Shown here piece after piece: positions 30,306 through 32,447 of a stretch of 32,447 nt of DNA. Origin of the DNA: Betaproteobacteria bacterium (GTDB lineage Bacteria > Pseudomonadota > Gammaproteobacteria > Burkholderiales > SG8-41). The first letter of the stretch is position 1. The number at the start of each line of letters is the position of its first letter. The stretch lies in contig JAOUIN010000003.1 in assembly GCA_029883965.1 (NCBI GenBank), positions 1 through 32,447 of the forward strand, read 5' to 3'. The notes below the pieces were generated by a model, which did not search any database, was not told the DNA's origin, and saw only the letters and a list, made by a program, of their open reading frames with translations. Both the position numbers and the translations under genes were made by a program.

Positions 30306-31483
30306 TGGCGGCAATTCCGGACGACGCACTGGGGGCCTTCTGCCGGCACACACATGTGGCCGTGACCGGCTCGGGTAAGGGCCCGCTTGCGGGCCTGACC
30401 TTCGGCGTCAAGGACATTTACGACATCGCCGGCCACAAGACCGGATTCGGCAATCCCGACTGGCTGGCCACGCATCCGGCGGCGGCGCGCACCGCACCCG
30501 CTGTCGACAGCCTGCTCGCTGCCGGCGCGGACATGATCGGCAAAACGCATACGGACGAGCTGACTTACAGCCTGACCGGAGAGAACGTGCACTACGGAAC
30601 GCCGGAGAACGTCGCCGCGCCGGGACGCATACCCGGGGGTTCGTCCAGCGGCTCCGCTGCTGCGGTAGCCGGAAACCTGGTCGATTTTGCGCTGGGCAGT
30701 GACACCGGCGGATCAGTGCGTGCCCCCGCGAGTTTCTGCGGTCTATACGGCATACGCCCTACGCATGGCCGGGTTTCGCTCGATGGTGCCTGTGCTCTGG
30801 CGCCGAGCTTCGATACCGCGGGCTGGTTCGCGCGTGACGCAGCTTTGCTCGAACGCGTGGGGCAGGTCCTGCTCGGCGCCGCATCAGCCGGCGCGCATGG
30901 CCGGGTGCTGTTGGCGGACGACGCGCTGGCGCTGACCGCACCCGGGGCCATGGCGGCATTGCAGCCGGCGCTGGCACGCGTGGGCAAGGCGCTGGGCGCA
31001 CCGCAAGCGGTGAGGGTCAGTGCGGAAGGCTTGCCGCAATGGTTTGAGACCTTCCGTATCCTGCAGGGCGCAGAAGTCAGATCGCAGTTGGGCGCGTGGG
31101 TCGATCGCGTGCAGCCGAAGATGGGTCCCGGCGTGCGCGACCGCATGCAATGGACAAAAACGATCGGCGAGCGGGAGATTGCCCAGGCTCAGGAAGCACG
31201 CGCCGTGGTGCGAGATCGCATGGATGCGCTGCTTGCCGACCGCGCGGTGCTGGTGTTGCCCACGGTGCCGGACATCGCGCCGTTGCGCGATGCATCGGCG
31301 GCAGCACCGGATGATTTTCGCGCGAGGATGATGAGCCTGTTGTGCATCGCCAGCCTCGCCGGGCTGCCGCAGGTCAGCCTGCCGCTGGCGACGGTGCAGG
31401 GCTGTCCGCTGGGGATCTCGTTGATTGCAGCTCGCGGTGAAGACCTGCTGTTGCTGGCGCTGGCGCGCCGCATCGCCGGCTGA
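30305..31483 (+). CDS. Amidase signature-family amidase
   Basis: GLTFGVKDIYDIAGHKTGFGNPDW; PGGSSSGSAAAVAGNLVDFALGSDTGGSVRAPASFCGLYGIRPTHGRVS. Confidence 0.92.
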   Translation: MAAIPDDALGAFCRHTHVAVTGSGKGPLAGLTFGVKDIYDIAGHKTGFGNPDWLATHPAAARTAPAVDSLLAAGADMIGKTHTDELTYSLTGENVHYGTPENVAAPGRIPGGSSSGSAAAVAGNLVDFALGSDTGGSVRAPASFCGLYGIRPTHGRVSLDGACALAPSFDTAGWFARDAALLERVGQVLLGAASAGAHGRVLLADDALALTAPGAMAALQPALARVGKALGAPQAVRVSAEGLPQWFETFRILQGAEVRSQLGAWVDRVQPKMGPGVRDRMQWTKTIGEREIAQAQEARAVVRDRMDALLADRAVLVLPTVPDIAPLRDASAAAPDDFRARMMSLLCIASLAGLPQVSLPLATVQGCPLGISLIAARGEDLLLLALARRIAG

Positions 31484-31519
31484 TCCGCAGCCCTGGAACC
31501 GCGGAAGCGAACGCATCCG

Positions 31520-32092
31520 GTGCTGATTTACGTGCACGGTTTCAACAGTTCGGCGCTGTCGTACAAAGCGGCACTGTTGCGCCAACGCATGACCAGTCTG
31601 GGCCTGGCGCAGCACTACGCCTGTCCGGCGTTGCCACACCGTCCGGCGCAGGCAATGGCGCTGTTGCGCGAGCTGGTTGCGGCATATCCTGCGCCATCCG
31701 TGACCCTGGTCGGCTCGTCACTGGGCGGCTACTACGCCACCTGGCTGGTCGAGAACCTGGGCGTGCGTGCAGTCCTAGTAAATCCCGCGGTGCGTCCGTA
31801 TGAACTGCTGGTACCGGCGCTCGGGCCGCAGCAAAATCTGTACACGGGCGAGGAGTATGAGTTCACTGTCGGGCACCTGGACGAATTGCGTGAACTGGAA
31901 GTCGATCACGTCACGCCCGGGCGTTATCTGCTGATCACCGCCACCGGTGACGAGGTCCTCGATTATCGTGCCGGCGTGCGTCGCTATACCGGTTGTGAGC
32001 AGATCATCGTCGAAGGCAGTGATCACGGTTTCGGCGACTTTGACCGTCATCTCGACGCGGTAATCACGTTCTGGCAGCGCGGGCGCGTATAA
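31520..32092 (+). CDS. YqiA/YcfP-family alpha/beta-fold esterase
   Basis: LIYVHGFNSSALSYKA; TLVGSSLGGYYATWLVENLGVRAVLVNPAVRPYELL; GSDHGFGDFDRHLD. Confidence 0.87.
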   Translation: MLIYVHGFNSSALSYKAALLRQRMTSLGLAQHYACPALPHRPAQAMALLRELVAAYPAPSVTLVGSSLGGYYATWLVENLGVRAVLVNPAVRPYELLVPALGPQQNLYTGEEYEFTVGHLDELRELEVDHVTPGRYLLITATGDEVLDYRAGVRRYTGCEQIIVEGSDHGFGDFDRHLDAVITFWQRGRV

Positions 32093-32152
32093 TCCACCGC
32101 CTCTGCTGATGTGCGCGACGAACTCGCGCGAGGCCTCCGGTTTATCCCCCTG

Positions 32153-32447
32153 ATGAATGTTTTTTACGAAGAAAACGGCGAGTTCAAGGTCGGCGCCGTA
32201 CTTGCCGACAACGACACATCGCTGCAGGTTGAGGCGCCCCACGGCAAACGTTCCAAGGTGAAGGCCGCGGCCGTGCTGTTGCGGTTCGAGGCGCCTGCAC
32301 ACACGGTGTTCATGAACGAGGCGCAGGCGCAGGCTGATGCCATTGACGTTGATTTCCTGTGGCAGTGTTGCGGCGCTGATGAATTCTCGTATGAAGGGCT
32401 CGCGCGCGAATATTACGGGCATGCTCCCGATGCGCTGGAGTCAGCCG
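32153..32447 (+). CDS. RNB-domain (RNase II/R-type) exoribonuclease, N-terminal part, truncated by window end
   Basis: Open frame to the window edge: MNVFYEENGEFKVGAVLADNDTSLQVEAPHGKRSKVKAAAVLLRFEAPAHTVFMNEAQAQADAIDVDFLWQCCGADEFSYEGLAREYYGHAPDALESA. Confidence 0.75.
   Translation, partial: MNVFYEENGEFKVGAVLADNDTSLQVEAPHGKRSKVKAAAVLLRFEAPAHTVFMNEAQAQADAIDVDFLWQCCGADEFSYEGLAREYYGHAPDALESA

Noticed and set aside
28950-30353. 467-aa minus-strand ORF opposite mpl
   Set aside because: Same shadow-ORF effect; mpl motifs are clear on the plus strand.

Overview
This window is an ordinary, dense, GC-rich proteobacterial core-genome segment; gene content and order look betaproteobacterial (inference). 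It carries gatA (5'-truncated) and gatB, a DUF4124-like gene, pyrE, exonuclease III, an AmpG-type MFS transporter, metW/metX, a small regulatory-type PTS cluster (EIIA, HPr, EI), gshB/gshA, amtB/glnK/TorF-family porin, ubiK-like, comM/yifB, a Bcr/CflA MFS gene, a rhodanese, metH, a CPBP protease, a phytanoyl-CoA dioxygenase-like gene, type II NADH dehydrogenase, a methyltransferase, an ATP-grasp protein, mpl, an amidase, a YqiA-like esterase and the start of an RNB-family exoribonuclease. I saw no CRISPR array, rRNA, tRNA, prophage or transposase. The most interesting signals are non-coding: (1) a SAM-II-like riboswitch upstream of metX, followed by a 16-codon leader ORF that runs through an intrinsic terminator and stops just before metX; (2) a sigma-54 promoter plus NtrC-like box upstream of the torF-glnK-amtB cluster; (3) a ~135-bp inverted-repeat (MITE/palindrome-like) element between gatA and gatB; (4) a small, poorly characterised enzyme neighbourhood (CPBP protease, PhyH, methyltransferase, ATP-grasp) with a 16-codon micro-ORF overlapping the ATP-grasp start. 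All calls come from reading the sequence and recalled family motifs; no database search was run.
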